Position numbers and translations under genes: made by a program
Shown: positions 8,558-17,907 of the stretch, in pieces
How the letters are laid out: each line of letters opens with the position of its first letter
How positions within the stretch are numbered: the first letter of the stretch is position 1
The notes under the pieces: generated by a model
Told to the model about the DNA's origin: nothing
The model's input: the letters and a program-made list of their open reading frames with translations, nothing else
Database searches by the model: none
Source: an uncultured Alphaproteobacteria bacterium
Lineage (GTDB): Bacteria > Pseudomonadota > Alphaproteobacteria > HIMB59 > GCA-002718135
Reading direction: 5' to 3'
DNA: 64,000 bases
Assembly (NCBI GenBank): GCA_902602695.1
Contig: CACKRO010000001.1
Coordinates: 32,833-96,832 of the forward strand

Positions 8558-10534
8558 TTATAAAGTTTTAATTATTTTTTCAATTAAGTAATCGTCTGTT
8601 ATTTTAAAGTGCTTATATAAATCTTTGTAAGGACCGCTTTCACCAAAACTAGACATACCTACAAAATTTTCATCTTTAATATATTTTTCCCAACCATTTA
8701 TAACGCCAGCCTCAATACCAAAAATAGGTTTATTGCCTAAAATTTCTTTTTTATAGTCATCATCATTTTTCTCAAACAATTCAAATGAAGGCATGCTTAC
8801 AACTCTTACCTTTAAATTATTATTTTCAAAAAGTTTATTTGATACTGAGTAGGCAATCTCAACCTCAGAACCAGATGATAAAATTGTTGCATCATATTCT
8901 TTGAATTCTTTGATTTTGTAAGCACCTTTATTAACAAGATTTTCTTTTCTATTATCCATTTGTAGCATTGGTAAATTTTGTCTTGTTAAAACTAAGATTG
9001 AAGGCCCGGTGTTATTTAAAGCACATTCCCATGCTTCTATGGTTTCAATGATATCACATGGTCTTATGACAGTTAAATTAGGTATTGCTCTTAATGATGC
9101 AAGATGTTCAACAGGTTGATGTGTTGGCCCGTCTTCTCCCAATCCTATTGAATCATGTGTCATCACATAAATAACTGGTATATTCATTATAGCTGATAAT
9201 CTAATTGAAGGTCTGCAATAATCGGTGAATACTAAAAAAGTTCCTCCATATGGAATTAAACCTTTATGCAAAGCTATACCATTCATTACTCCAGCCATTC
9301 CGTGTTCTCTGATGCCATAATGAATATAATTCCCATTGAAATTATCAGATTTAATTATATTCATATCTTTAGCTTTAGTGTTATTTGATCCAGTAAGATC
9401 AGCAGATCCACCAATAAGATTTTTTTGATATTTTGAAATTAAGTTTAAAGTTAGTTCACTAGATTTTCTTGATGCACAATTTGTTTTATCATTAAGATGT
9501 TCAAATTTTAATTCTTTAAGTTTTTCTGAAAGTTTTGAATCAATTTTTTGATAATAACTATCTTTAAAAATTTCACTTTCAATTAACTTTTTATTTTTTG
9601 ATAACCATGAATTTCTTGATCCATCATTTCTTTTGTAGAAATTTCTCCACTCATGTAATAAATCATCTGGAATTTCGAATGGTGAATAATTCCATTCTAA
9701 TTTTTTTCTCGTTAAACTAATTTCCTCTTCACCAAGAGGCGAACCGTGCGATGAAGCAGAGCCCTCTTTGTTTGGAGAGCCAAAACCAATTTTAGTTTTA
9801 CAAGAAATAATTGTTGGAGCATTACTTTCTTTTGCTTGAATTATAGCTTGATCAATTTCTTCATAGTTATGACCATCTATTTCTATTATATTCCAATTAT
9901 AAGCTTCAAATCTTTTATTCACATTGTCTGAAACTGAAAGTTCAGTTGAGCCATCTATAGAAATAGAATTATTATCAAAAAACATAATAAGCTTATTTAA
10001 TTTTAAATGTCCTGCTAAACTACATGCTTCATGGCTTAAACCTTCCATTAGGCATCCATCTCCTGCAAAAACATAGGTGTGATGATCAATTAATTCTTTT
10101 CCATAATTATTTGATAGTTTTTTTTCTGCTAACGCCATTCCAACTGCGTTTGCTAAACCTTGAGATAAAGGACCGGTAGTTGTTTCTATTCCTTCAGCAC
10201 TTCCGTATTCTGGGTGACCTGCAGTTTTATTATGTAATTGTCTAAAATTTTTAATTTGATTTATGTCGATGTCTTTATAACCTGTTAGATATAAACAAGA
10301 ATATAAAAGCATAGAGCCGTGTCCATTTGAGATAATTAATCTGTCTCTATCAATCCAATTTGGGTCATTTGGATCAAACTTTAAATGATTTTTATAAAGA
10401 ACTGTTGCGATATCAGCCATACCCATAGGCATACCAGGATGACCAGACTTTGCTTTTTCAACTGCATCCATTGATAAAAATCTAATACAATTTGATAATT
10501 GCCTTAGATTTTTGATATTATTTAAATTATTCAA
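8558..10534 (-). CDS. tkt: Transketolase
   Basis: A thiamine-diphosphate enzyme of the pentose phosphate pathway and carbon recycling, 658 residues, normal length. Motifs include SGHPGMPMGMADIA near the N-terminus, the ThDP/Mg motif GDGCLMEGLSHEA, and the pyrimidine-domain blocks YGIREHGM and HDSIGLGEDGPTHQP. It is the first gene of the leftward tkt-gap-unknown-efp-suhB-rpmE run and diverges from the DUF4164/zapA operon across about 85 bases that should hold both promoters. Confidence 0.97.
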   Translation of the reverse strand: MNNLNNIKNLRQLSNCIRFLSMDAVEKAKSGHPGMPMGMADIATVLYKNHLKFDPNDPNWIDRDRLIISNGHGSMLLYSCLYLTGYKDIDINQIKNFRQLHNKTAGHPEYGSAEGIETTTGPLSQGLANAVGMALAEKKLSNNYGKELIDHHTYVFAGDGCLMEGLSHEACSLAGHLKLNKLIMFFDNNSISIDGSTELSVSDNVNKRFEAYNWNIIEIDGHNYEEIDQAIIQAKESNAPTIISCKTKIGFGSPNKEGSASSHGSPLGEEEISLTRKKLEWNYSPFEIPDDLLHEWRNFYKRNDGSRNSWLSKNKKLIESEIFKDSYYQKIDSKLSEKLKELKFEHLNDKTNCASRKSSELTLNLISKYQKNLIGGSADLTGSNNTKAKDMNIIKSDNFNGNYIHYGIREHGMAGVMNGIALHKGLIPYGGTFLVFTDYCRPSIRLSAIMNIPVIYVMTHDSIGLGEDGPTHQPVEHLASLRAIPNLTVIRPCDIIETIEAWECALNNTGPSILVLTRQNLPMLQMDNRKENLVNKGAYKIKEFKEYDATILSSGSEVEIAYSVSNKLFENNNLKVRVVSMPSFELFEKNDDDYKKEILGNKPIFGIEAGVINGWEKYIKDENFVGMSSFGESGPYKDLYKHFKITDDYLIEKIIKTL

Positions 10535-10619
10535 ATACTTACCTTTATGATTAATGTAAAATTATTTAATATGGGTTCATTACCGTGACAACTATAAAAT
10601 TACAAACTATAAAATTATA

Positions 10620-10808
10620 ATGGAAATACAAAAAAAAATTACAGTTCTAAGCGAAAACTTAAATAATCTAAGATCATCTTTAGAAGATTTTAGGGATCAT
10701 CATAATTCCAAGAATCAAAAAATTAAAAATCTTGAAAATGAAATTAAAAATTTACGAAAACAAATGTTAGAGTATATTGATGAATTGGAACTTCTAATTA
10801 AAAAATAA
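10620..10808 (+). CDS. Small coiled-coil protein (DUF4164-like)
   Basis: A 62-residue, almost entirely helical protein with heptad-like Leu/Ile spacing and many Lys/Glu residues (for example LENEIKNLRKQMLEYIDELE), hence a coiled coil. Its position between divergent tkt and zapA, two bases before the zapA start, matches the DUF4164 proteins of other Alphaproteobacteria. It may work with ZapA at the division ring, but this is inferred from context only. The sequence is too short and biased to assign by motif. Confidence 0.65.
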   Translation: MEIQKKITVLSENLNNLRSSLEDFRDHHNSKNQKIKNLENEIKNLRKQMLEYIDELELLIKK

Positions 10809-10810
10809 CT

Positions 10811-11230
10811 ATGCCTTTTTATAAGACTAAAATTTTAAATAGAGAAATTTCATTAGAATATGAAAAAAAAGATGAAAAAAATATCATAGATTCAATTAAT
10901 TTAATTAATGAAAAAATTGATAATAAACTACAAAATCCAAAATATTCTAATGGAAAAATAAGTGATACTATATTGTTATCACTTCTCTCCATTGAGCTTC
11001 AAGCAGAGCTTTCAGAAAAATTAAATATACAAAAAAATTCAGAAATAAATGATACCAAAAATGAAGAATATCTTAAGAATAATTTAGAACTTAAAGATAA
11101 AATATTAAAACTACAAAATGAAAAAAAAATTTTAGAAGATGAAAAATTAAAATTAGATCAAGAATTTGATGAAATAAATAAAAAAGTAGAAGGTTTAATT
11201 GATATGATTAAGAATTCTTACTATGAATAA
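10811..11230 (+). CDS. zapA: Cell division protein ZapA
   Basis: A Z-ring-associated protein that bundles FtsZ filaments. Its 139 residues comprise an N-terminal globular part (ILNREISLEYEK) resembling the ZapA fold and a long C-terminal coiled coil of Lys/Glu/Leu heptads (about residues 85-135) expected for dimerisation. The assignment rests on this architecture and the order tkt / DUF4164 / zapA / 5-formyl-THF cyclo-ligase, conserved in Alphaproteobacteria. It overlaps the next gene by eight bases. Confidence 0.8.
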   Translation: MPFYKTKILNREISLEYEKKDEKNIIDSINLINEKIDNKLQNPKYSNGKISDTILLSLLSIELQAELSEKLNIQKNSEINDTKNEEYLKNNLELKDKILKLQNEKKILEDEKLKLDQEFDEINKKVEGLIDMIKNSYYE

Positions 11231-11804
11231 TATTAAAGATGAAAAATTAATTATCAGAAAAAAACAAAAAATTATCAGAGATATGATTTTTAATAATAAG
11301 CCATCTCATTTTACTTTATCTTTGTTCAATAAACTTTTTGAAAAAATTAACTTTAAAGAAATTAATACAGTATCTAGTTTTATTTCTATAAACTCTGAAA
11401 TAAATACAAAAGAGCTTAATAATCTTATCTTTATTAAAAATAAAATTTTATGTCTTCCAGTAATTGAAAAAAAAAATAGTCATTTAATCTTTAAGCAATT
11501 TAAGAATGAAGAGAATTTCGTAAAAGGGTATATGAATATATCAGAACCTCAAAATAAAAATAAAATTTTAAATCCAGAACTAATTTTTGTACCTTGTTTA
11601 GCTTTTGATCATAAGGGAAATAGATTAGGTTATGGGGGAGGATATTATGACAGGACTTTTGCTTATTTAAATAAAATTAATCATAGTTTCATATCAGTAG
11701 CATATGCATATGAAGAACAAAAGCTAGAATACATACCTGTAGACAAATTTGATTTTAAAGTGGATTATGTTATTACTGAAAAAAATTTATATAGTTTTAA
11801 ATGA
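11223..11804 (+). CDS. 5-formyltetrahydrofolate cyclo-ligase
   Basis: An ATP-dependent enzyme converting 5-formyl-THF to 5,10-methenyl-THF, returning stored folate to one-carbon metabolism (YgfA/Fau/MTHFS family). Its 193 residues are typical. The C-terminal FVPCLAFDHKGNRLGYGGGYYDR block (about 117-139) is the family signature for ATP and substrate binding. It overlaps zapA at the start and the metallophosphoesterase gene (ATGA) at the end. Linkage to zapA is shared widely among proteobacteria. Confidence 0.93.
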   Translation: MNNIKDEKLIIRKKQKIIRDMIFNNKPSHFTLSLFNKLFEKINFKEINTVSSFISINSEINTKELNNLIFIKNKILCLPVIEKKNSHLIFKQFKNEENFVKGYMNISEPQNKNKILNPELIFVPCLAFDHKGNRLGYGGGYYDRTFAYLNKINHSFISVAYAYEEQKLEYIPVDKFDFKVDYVITEKNLYSFK

Positions 11805-12592
11805 AAATTCTTTTTATAGGTGATATTGTTGGCAAGGCTTCACGAAAAAAAATTAAAGAAATTATCCCAACTCTTAAATCTAAATATAATACAGACTTAA
11901 TTATTGCGAATGGTGAAAATGCTACTTCTGGATATGGACTTTCAAAAAAGGATGCAGAAGAATTATTTTCTAGCGGATTGGATCTACTTACACTTGGAAA
12001 TCATGCATGGGATCAAAGAGATATGTTATCTTATATTGAAGAAAATCCAAAAATAATAAGAGCGTTGAATTACCCTGAAGGTGTTCCTGGAAAAGGTTTT
12101 TATAAGATTGAACTTTTAAATGGAAAAAAAATTATCGTAGTACAAGTAATGCTTAGATTATTTATGAATATGTCATTAGATGATCCTTTTAAAAGTATAA
12201 TTGAATTTCTTCAAAAAGAAAAGTTAGGTGGTACTTGTGATGGAATAATAATTGATATGCATGGTGAAGCAACCTCTGAAAAAAAAGCTTTTGGATATTA
12301 CGTTGATGGAAAAGTTTCAGCAGTTTTAGGTACACATACTCATGTACCAACAGGAGACAGCGTTATTTTACCTAGAGGTACAGCCTATCAAACAGATGTT
12401 GGAATGTCAGGTGATTATAATTCAATAATTGGTTTCGATATAAATAATCCAATCCACGGATTTGTTAAGGGGTATAGGGCTGAAGGTAGATTTACGCCGG
12501 CTACTGAAAACATAACTATATGTGGAGCTTTAATAGACATCGATATTAATACTGGTTTAGCTAAAAAAATCACCCCAATTCAAGAGACATAA
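11801..12592 (+). CDS. TIGR00282 / YmdB-like metallophosphoesterase
   Basis: A 263-residue calcineurin-like phosphoesterase of the TIGR00282/YmdB family; characterised relatives hydrolyse 2',3'-cyclic nucleotides. Metal ligands are visible in order: GDIVG (about 7-11), NGENAT (about 38-43), LGNHAWD (about 66-72), MHGEATSEK and GTHTHVPTGD in the second half. It overlaps the folate gene by ATGA and is the last gene of the zapA operon. An AT-rich inverted repeat with a short T-run follows before yebC. The physiological substrate here is unknown. Confidence 0.88.
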   Translation: MKILFIGDIVGKASRKKIKEIIPTLKSKYNTDLIIANGENATSGYGLSKKDAEELFSSGLDLLTLGNHAWDQRDMLSYIEENPKIIRALNYPEGVPGKGFYKIELLNGKKIIVVQVMLRLFMNMSLDDPFKSIIEFLQKEKLGGTCDGIIIDMHGEATSEKKAFGYYVDGKVSAVLGTHTHVPTGDSVILPRGTAYQTDVGMSGDYNSIIGFDINNPIHGFVKGYRAEGRFTPATENITICGALIDIDINTGLAKKITPIQET

Positions 12593-12599
12593 TTTACAT

Positions 12600-12626
12600 A
12601 TATTAGACACATTTATCTAATATTTT
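12600..12626 (+). terminator. Possible AT-rich terminator after the zapA operon
   Basis: An eight-base inverted repeat (ATATTAGA and TCTAATAT) with an eight-base loop is followed by TTT and AT-rich sequence, in the 79-base gap before yebC. The stem has only one G-C pair per arm, so stability is low. It could equally be a regulatory dyad for yebC. Confidence 0.35.
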
Positions 12627-12671
12627 ATATCTTTACTAACATCGGATTAAATATTTATAAATCTACTCTTA

Positions 12672-13421
12672 ATGGCAGGTCACTCAAAATTTAAAAATAT
12701 TATGCATCGTAAAGGTGCGCAAGATAAAAAAAGAGCAAAAGTTTTCTCAAGACTTGGAAGAGAAATTTCTGTCGCTGTTAAAGTAGGAGGTGAAGATATT
12801 GAAAGTAATATCAGATTAAGATCTGCAATTGCTTCAGCCAAGTCTCTAAATATGCCAAAAGATAATATTGAGAGGGCAATTAAAAAAGGTCAAGGAAATG
12901 ATCCTGATAGTAATTATGAAGAAGTAAGATATGAAGGTTATGGCCCTGAAGGTATTGCAATAATAGTTGAGGCACTTACAAATAATAAAAATAGAACAGC
13001 TGCTGAGATTAGGTCCTCTTTTAGTAAACATGGAGGTAATTTGGGTGAAACAGGAAGTGTTAGTTTTGGTTTTGATAGATTTGGAAATATTACTCTTGAT
13101 AAAAGTTTAGTAAAAGAAGATCAGCTTCTAGAATTTCTTATAGAAAATAATACAGAAGATTATGAAATTAATGATACAGAATATTCAATATACTGTGATC
13201 AAAATGATTTGCATGAACTTAATGATAAAATAATTAAAAAGTACGGTCAGACTAGCTCTGCAAATTTAATTTGGAAAAGTAAAAATAATATAAATATTGG
13301 AAAAGATACAGCAGATAAACTATTTAAATTACTTGAAGTTTTAGAAGACAATGACGACGTTCAAGTTGTATCATCAAATTTTGAAGTTGAAGATAATGTT
13401 CTATCTTCACTCACAGCCTAA
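12672..13421 (+). CDS. yebC: YebC/PmpR-family regulator / translation factor
   Basis: A YebC/TACO1 family protein, 249 residues, standard length. The N-terminus MAGHSKFKNIMHRKGAQDKKRA is diagnostic, and NMPKDNIERAIKKGQG and YEGYGPEGIAIIVEALTNNKNRT follow. Family members have been described both as DNA-binding regulators and as factors relieving ribosome stalling. In Alphaproteobacteria it normally precedes ruvC-ruvA-ruvB and tolQ; here a 97-residue nuclease-like gene fills that place. Confidence 0.95.
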   Translation: MAGHSKFKNIMHRKGAQDKKRAKVFSRLGREISVAVKVGGEDIESNIRLRSAIASAKSLNMPKDNIERAIKKGQGNDPDSNYEEVRYEGYGPEGIAIIVEALTNNKNRTAAEIRSSFSKHGGNLGETGSVSFGFDRFGNITLDKSLVKEDQLLEFLIENNTEDYEINDTEYSIYCDQNDLHELNDKIIKKYGQTSSANLIWKSKNNINIGKDTADKLFKLLEVLEDNDDVQVVSSNFEVEDNVLSSLTA

Positions 13422-13435
13422 TGAAAGGAACATAA

Positions 13436-13729
13436 ATGCCGGATAAAGCCTGGAAAAAAAGAGAGAGAGATGTTGCAAGTTATTTCAACGGGACAAGGAC
13501 ACCTTTGAGCGGAGGTAATGGTAAAGTAACAAGAGCTGATGTAATTCATGAAGACTTATTTATAGAATGTAAATTAAGAGCAAAGCATACAGCAATTAGT
13601 TTATGGGATGATACAGCAAAGCTGGCCAAAGAGGAGGGTAAGACACCAGTGATAGCATTATGTGAAAAAAATAGACCAGGTTTTTGGGTTATGGTTCATA
13701 GTAGTGATCTTGAAAAAATTAAAAAATAA
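13436..13729 (+). CDS. Small PDDEXK nuclease-like (Holliday-junction-resolvase-like) protein
   Basis: A 97-residue basic protein with a plausible minimal PDDEXK nuclease core: Glu10 in an N-terminal helix (KKRERDVASYF), a basic loop with RTPLSGG, Asp35 in RADVI, and Glu44-x-Lys46 in LFIECKLR, followed by a helix and a strand (PVIALCEK). This order resembles archaeal Hjc-type resolvases and small phage nucleases. It has its own Shine-Dalgarno (GAAAGGA) before ATG at 13436 and lies five bases before tolQ. Its place between yebC and tolQ is where ruvCAB usually sits. Nuclease activity and any resolvase role are inferred. Confidence 0.65.
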   Translation: MPDKAWKKRERDVASYFNGTRTPLSGGNGKVTRADVIHEDLFIECKLRAKHTAISLWDDTAKLAKEEGKTPVIALCEKNRPGFWVMVHSSDLEKIKK

Positions 13730-13734
13730 TTAAT

Positions 13735-14448
13735 ATGGCAGATATAAATAGTGCTAATTTATCGACAGAAGCTCCAGATTTTTCAATGCTTGCTTTATTT
13801 ATGCAAGCTGACCTTGTAGTTAAATCTGTAATTATAATTTTAATCTTAGCCTCTCTTTATTCCTGGAATGTAATAATTTCAAAAATTTTAAGAATTAGAC
13901 AATTAAAAAAACTTGAAAAAGAATTTGAAGATATTTTTTGGTCTGGAAATTCTTTTGAAGATTTATATGAAACTTTAAACTTTAATCAGAACGATCCAAA
14001 ATCAAAATTATTTTGTGCTGCAATTTTAGAGTGGAAAAAAAGTAAACATCAATATGAAAATGATAATTCAGATATAAATTCTTTAAAGGATAGAATGATG
14101 AGATCAATGACAGTTGTGTTTAATAAGGAAAGTGAAAATGTTGAGAGAAATTTAACTTTTCTTGCAACTGCTGGATCAACTGCACCGTTTATAGGATTAT
14201 TTGGAACAGTTTGGGGCATAATGAATAGTTTTAAATCTATCGCAATTGCACAAAATACCAATTTAGCAGTAGTTGCACCAGGTATTGCAGAGGCGCTATT
14301 TGCAACAGCTTTAGGGCTTTTTGTAGCTATACCAGCTGTGGTTGCGTACAATAAAATTTCAAACGACCTATCAAAATACTTTATATCCTTAGAAACATTT
14401 ATGGATGAATTCTCAACAATTTTTTTTAGACAATTAGAGAAAAAATAA
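13735..14448 (+). CDS. tolQ: Tol-Pal system proton channel subunit TolQ
   Basis: A MotA/TolQ/ExbB-family inner-membrane protein, 237 residues. With TolR it forms a proton-driven motor that energises TolA for outer-membrane constriction at division. It has a first transmembrane helix at about 32-52 and two more in the conserved FLATAGSTAPFIGLFGTVWGIM and APGIAEALFATALGLFVAIPAVVAYN regions. It is the first gene of a complete tolQRAB-pal-cpoB cluster; ybgC, often upstream of tolQ, is absent. Confidence 0.95.
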   Translation: MADINSANLSTEAPDFSMLALFMQADLVVKSVIIILILASLYSWNVIISKILRIRQLKKLEKEFEDIFWSGNSFEDLYETLNFNQNDPKSKLFCAAILEWKKSKHQYENDNSDINSLKDRMMRSMTVVFNKESENVERNLTFLATAGSTAPFIGLFGTVWGIMNSFKSIAIAQNTNLAVVAPGIAEALFATALGLFVAIPAVVAYNKISNDLSKYFISLETFMDEFSTIFFRQLEKK

Positions 14449-14449
14449 A

Positions 14450-14878
14450 TTGATTACTTCAAATAATTTAAACAAACGTAAGAAGCGTAGGTACACTCAA
14501 ATGAGTGAAATTAATGTTACACCTTTTGTAGATGTTATGCTTGTTTTACTAATTGTTTTTATGGTTACTGCACCTCTTCTAACAGTTGGAATAAAAGTCG
14601 ATTTGCCAAAGGTTAAAGCTACTGCATTAACAGATATAAAAGATCCAATTGAGATAACCGTTAAGTTAGACGGAGAAGTCTACATTGGAGAATCAAAGGT
14701 TGAAGTAGAAAATTTGATTCCCCGACTAAACGCTATTACTGAACAAAACACTGAAGCAAGGATCTATATAAGAGGTGATAGAGTAGTAGCTTATGGGAGG
14801 ATTATGGAAATAATGTCTATAATAAATTCTGCAGGATATATTAAAGTTGCTTTAATTACTCAAAATCTTGAGCAATAG
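14450..14878 (+). CDS. tolR: Tol-Pal system protein TolR
   Basis: An ExbD/TolR family protein, 142 residues, with a basic N-terminus (NKRKKRRYT), one transmembrane helix carrying Asp28 in FVDVMLVLLIVFMVTAPLL, and a periplasmic domain ending in the IMSIINSAGY region. The Asp is the expected proton-relay residue. The start is TTG at 14450, one base after the tolQ stop; ATG at 14501 (residue 18) would remove the basic segment that TolR proteins normally have, so TTG is preferred. Confidence 0.93.
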   Translation: MITSNNLNKRKKRRYTQMSEINVTPFVDVMLVLLIVFMVTAPLLTVGIKVDLPKVKATALTDIKDPIEITVKLDGEVYIGESKVEVENLIPRLNAITEQNTEARIYIRGDRVVAYGRIMEIMSIINSAGYIKVALITQNLEQ

Positions 14879-15949
14879 ATGGACCGTATAAGCTATAATA
14901 GTTTAAAAATAATAAATTTTTTTGAAAACTTAAATCCTAAAATATCTGGAGTTATTTTTTCAACACTAATACATTTAATTATCCTTTTATTTTTGGTTGG
15001 CTTGCCAAATTTTTTTTCTCCAAAAGAAATCTATGTTCCAAATTTAATACCTATAGAAATACTTAATATTGATGAAAATACCAATTTGAAAAAATCTAAT
15101 ACTGAAAAACCAGAAAATAAAAATAAGGAAACAATTACTAAGCAAAAAAAATTTAATTCATCAGATCAATTAGAAGTAAAAAAAAACGTTGAAATAAATA
15201 AAACTGAAATTGAAGAAAAAACTAATCCTCATCAACCAATTTTGGAAATGAAACAATCTCCAAATTTAGAAGTTAAGGAAACAAAAAAAATAGTTATCAA
15301 AGAAAAGGAAAGTTTAGAGGTTAAAAAAAAAGTAGAGACAATTAAAACTCAAATAATTAAACCAAAACTCAAGCCAAAGCCAAAAATTATAAATAATGAA
15401 AATATTAAATCAGATTTAGATGTTGAAACAAACATAAAGGATAAACCAAAGTTAGAAACTGATAAGACCATATCTAAACCAAAGCCAAAACCCGAAAAAG
15501 ATTTTAGTATAGCATCAATGCTCAAAGATTTAAGAAATGAAAAAACAAATATGGTTCAAAATGAAGTTAAAGAAGAAATCGAAGAAGTTGATAACAAAAG
15601 TACAGATGACACTGATGATAATGTTATGCTATCAATATCTGAAATAGATATGTTAAGGCAGCAATTATCTTCTTGTTGGAATGCTCCGGCAGGAGCAGTG
15701 ATAGAAAGAGGAATGCAGGTAACGATTTCAGCTAAAGTATTACAAAATATGAAGGTTTCATCAAATAGTGTTCGTATTGTTGACACAAATATAGCTAAAA
15801 CTAACCCATTTTATGGACCAATTACAGATAGTGCTATGAGAACTCTCTTAAACCCAGAATGCACACCATTAAAACTTCCAAAAGATAAATATAATCTATG
15901 GAAAAATCTTACAATTACTTTTGATTATAGTATTATGAAAGGATATTGA
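14879..15949 (+). CDS. tolA: Tol-Pal system protein TolA
   Basis: An inner-membrane-anchored periplasm-spanning protein, 356 residues. It has a single transmembrane helix at about 22-45, a long Lys/Glu/Pro-rich low-complexity linker (about 60-250, with KPKLKPKPK-like stretches) and a C-terminal TonB/TolA-like domain (LRQQLSSCWNAPAG to the end) containing two cysteines. The start ATG follows the tolR stop directly, and its stop overlaps the tolB start. The linker is divergent, so assignment rests on architecture and position. Confidence 0.9.
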   Translation: MDRISYNSLKIINFFENLNPKISGVIFSTLIHLIILLFLVGLPNFFSPKEIYVPNLIPIEILNIDENTNLKKSNTEKPENKNKETITKQKKFNSSDQLEVKKNVEINKTEIEEKTNPHQPILEMKQSPNLEVKETKKIVIKEKESLEVKKKVETIKTQIIKPKLKPKPKIINNENIKSDLDVETNIKDKPKLETDKTISKPKPKPEKDFSIASMLKDLRNEKTNMVQNEVKEEIEEVDNKSTDDTDDNVMLSISEIDMLRQQLSSCWNAPAGAVIERGMQVTISAKVLQNMKVSSNSVRIVDTNIAKTNPFYGPITDSAMRTLLNPECTPLKLPKDKYNLWKNLTITFDYSIMKGY

Positions 15950-17265
15950 TGAAAAAAGTTTTTTTAATAACCCTTTTTTTGTTTTATAGTTTTAATGTCT
16001 ATTCATTAGAAGTGACCCTAACACAAGGTAGTGTGAAGCCAACTCCAATTGCTGTTACAGAGCTATATTCAAAAAATTCACAATTAACAAAAGTAGGTAA
16101 AAATATTTCAACTGTAATTTCTGATAATTTAGAAAGATCTGGTCTTTTTTTACCAATTGATCAAAGATCATTTATACAAGATAATGTATCATTGGCAAAC
16201 AAGCCAAGATTTGAAGATTGGAAACTAATAAAGGCTCAACATCTAGTTTCTGGAAAAATTTCAACAAACAGTGGAAAAATATCTGTAGAATTTAGATTGT
16301 TTGATGTCTTTCAACAAAAACAAATAGTGGGAAAAAAATACGAGACTAGTGAAAAAAATTGGAGAAGAGTTGCTCATATTATTTCAGATTCCATTTTCAA
16401 AAATATAACTGGCGAAGGTGGTTACTTTGATACAAGAATAGTTTATGTTGCTGAGACAGGTCCAAAAGAAAATAAACAAAAAAGATTAGCAATCATGGAT
16501 CAAGATCAATCAAACCATCGCTTTTTAACAGATGGTTCCTATCTAGTTTTAACTCCAAGGTTCTCACCAAATTCTCAAAAAATTACTTATATGTCTTACG
16601 CAAATAGAAATAATCCGCGAGTTTATATTTTTGACATTGAAACAGGTAAGCAAGAAATTGTAGGTGAGTTTCCTGGAATGACATTTGCCCCACGTTTTTC
16701 TCCTGACGGTAATCAAATCGTTATGTCTTATACTGATCCAGAAATTGGTAATTCTGAAATTTATATTCTTGATCTAAAAACAAGAATTTCAAAAAGAGTT
16801 ACTAATAATTCCGCAATAGATGTTTCTGCAAGTTTTTCACCTGATGGAAAAAAAATAGTTTTTAATTCAGATAGAAGTGGACGAAGGCATATATATGTAA
16901 GTGATGATAATGGAAAAAATATTAAAAGAATTAGCAGGGAAGCAGGAAGTTACTACACACCAGTCTGGTCTCCAAGGGGTGATATGATTGCATTCACTAA
17001 ACAAGAAGGAGGGCAATTTTATATAGGTGTTATGGAGGTTGATGGCTCAAATGAAAGAATGATTGCAAAATCATTCCATGTAGAGGGCCCAACATGGGCA
17101 CCAAATGGAAGATTTTTAATGTATTTTAAAGAAGAGAGAACTGCTGAAGATGGATCTGGAGGTAAATCCAGTCTATATTCTATTGATTTAACTGGTTTTA
17201 ATGAAAGAAAAGTAATAACTCCATTAGGAGGGTCTGACCCAGCTTGGTCTCCTTTAATGCATTAA
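15949..17265 (+). CDS. tolB: Tol-Pal system periplasmic protein TolB
   Basis: A periplasmic protein of 438 residues with a signal peptide (MKKVFLITLFLFYSFNVYS), an N-terminal domain (VTLTQGSVKPTPIAV) and a six-bladed beta-propeller seen as repeated SPDG-type turns (FSPNSQ, FSPDGNQ, FSPDGKK, SPRGDM, APNGRF). It binds Pal and links TolA to the outer membrane. I choose ATG at 15949, seven bases after AAAGGA; a TTG one codon earlier is too close to that site. The start overlaps the tolA stop. Confidence 0.95.
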   Translation: MKKVFLITLFLFYSFNVYSLEVTLTQGSVKPTPIAVTELYSKNSQLTKVGKNISTVISDNLERSGLFLPIDQRSFIQDNVSLANKPRFEDWKLIKAQHLVSGKISTNSGKISVEFRLFDVFQQKQIVGKKYETSEKNWRRVAHIISDSIFKNITGEGGYFDTRIVYVAETGPKENKQKRLAIMDQDQSNHRFLTDGSYLVLTPRFSPNSQKITYMSYANRNNPRVYIFDIETGKQEIVGEFPGMTFAPRFSPDGNQIVMSYTDPEIGNSEIYILDLKTRISKRVTNNSAIDVSASFSPDGKKIVFNSDRSGRRHIYVSDDNGKNIKRISREAGSYYTPVWSPRGDMIAFTKQEGGQFYIGVMEVDGSNERMIAKSFHVEGPTWAPNGRFLMYFKEERTAEDGSGGKSSLYSIDLTGFNERKVITPLGGSDPAWSPLMH

Positions 17266-17366
17266 TTCAATATAATACAAAAAAGTATACGAAATTCTAA
17301 AAAAAATGTTAAGGAATTCCAATTAATTTAGTATATCTACTTAAAGTATTAAGGGAGCAATTATTT

Positions 17367-17888
17367 ATGTTTTACAAGTTTTTTATCTCTATATTTATGG
17401 TTATTTTTGTTGCTGCCTGCGCAACGACACCAAAAGACTCAGCTGACTCTTCGGGCTCAGGGTCCGGCAGTTCTGGAAGTGATGTATCTTCCGAAGGAAG
17501 TATTACTGAAACAGCAGGAAGTGGAATAGTTTCTGGATCACAAGAAGATTTAATAGTTAATGTTGGTGATAGAGTATTTTTTGGATATGATAGTTCAGAT
17601 TTAGACTCAGACGCTTTGGAGTTACTACAAGATCAAGTTGCATGGCTTAAGCAGAATAGTGATGTTTCTGTTTCAATTGAAGGACACTGTGATGAAAGAG
17701 GAACTAGAGAATACAACTTAGCTCTTGGTGAAAAAAGAGCTCAAGCTGTTAAAAATTATCTAATTGGATTAGGAATCAACCCAGATAGAGTTTCAACCAT
17801 TAGTTATGGCAAGGAAAGACCAGCTGTTGTTGGATCTAACGATGGAGCATGGGCTCAAAATAGACGATCAGTAACTATAGTTAACTAG
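17367..17888 (+). CDS. pal: Peptidoglycan-associated lipoprotein Pal
   Basis: An outer-membrane lipoprotein, 173 residues. A short signal sequence ends in the lipobox VAAC (Cys18), followed by a Ser/Gly-rich linker and an OmpA-like peptidoglycan-binding domain (GHCDERGTREYNLALGEKRA, then NRRSVTIVN at the end). A 101-base gap with its own Shine-Dalgarno (AAGGGAG) separates it from tolB, suggesting a separate or extra promoter. A strong terminator follows. Confidence 0.96.
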   Translation: MFYKFFISIFMVIFVAACATTPKDSADSSGSGSGSSGSDVSSEGSITETAGSGIVSGSQEDLIVNVGDRVFFGYDSSDLDSDALELLQDQVAWLKQNSDVSVSIEGHCDERGTREYNLALGEKRAQAVKNYLIGLGINPDRVSTISYGKERPAVVGSNDGAWAQNRRSVTIVN

Positions 17889-17907
17889 TCTACTATCCTT
17901 AATACTT

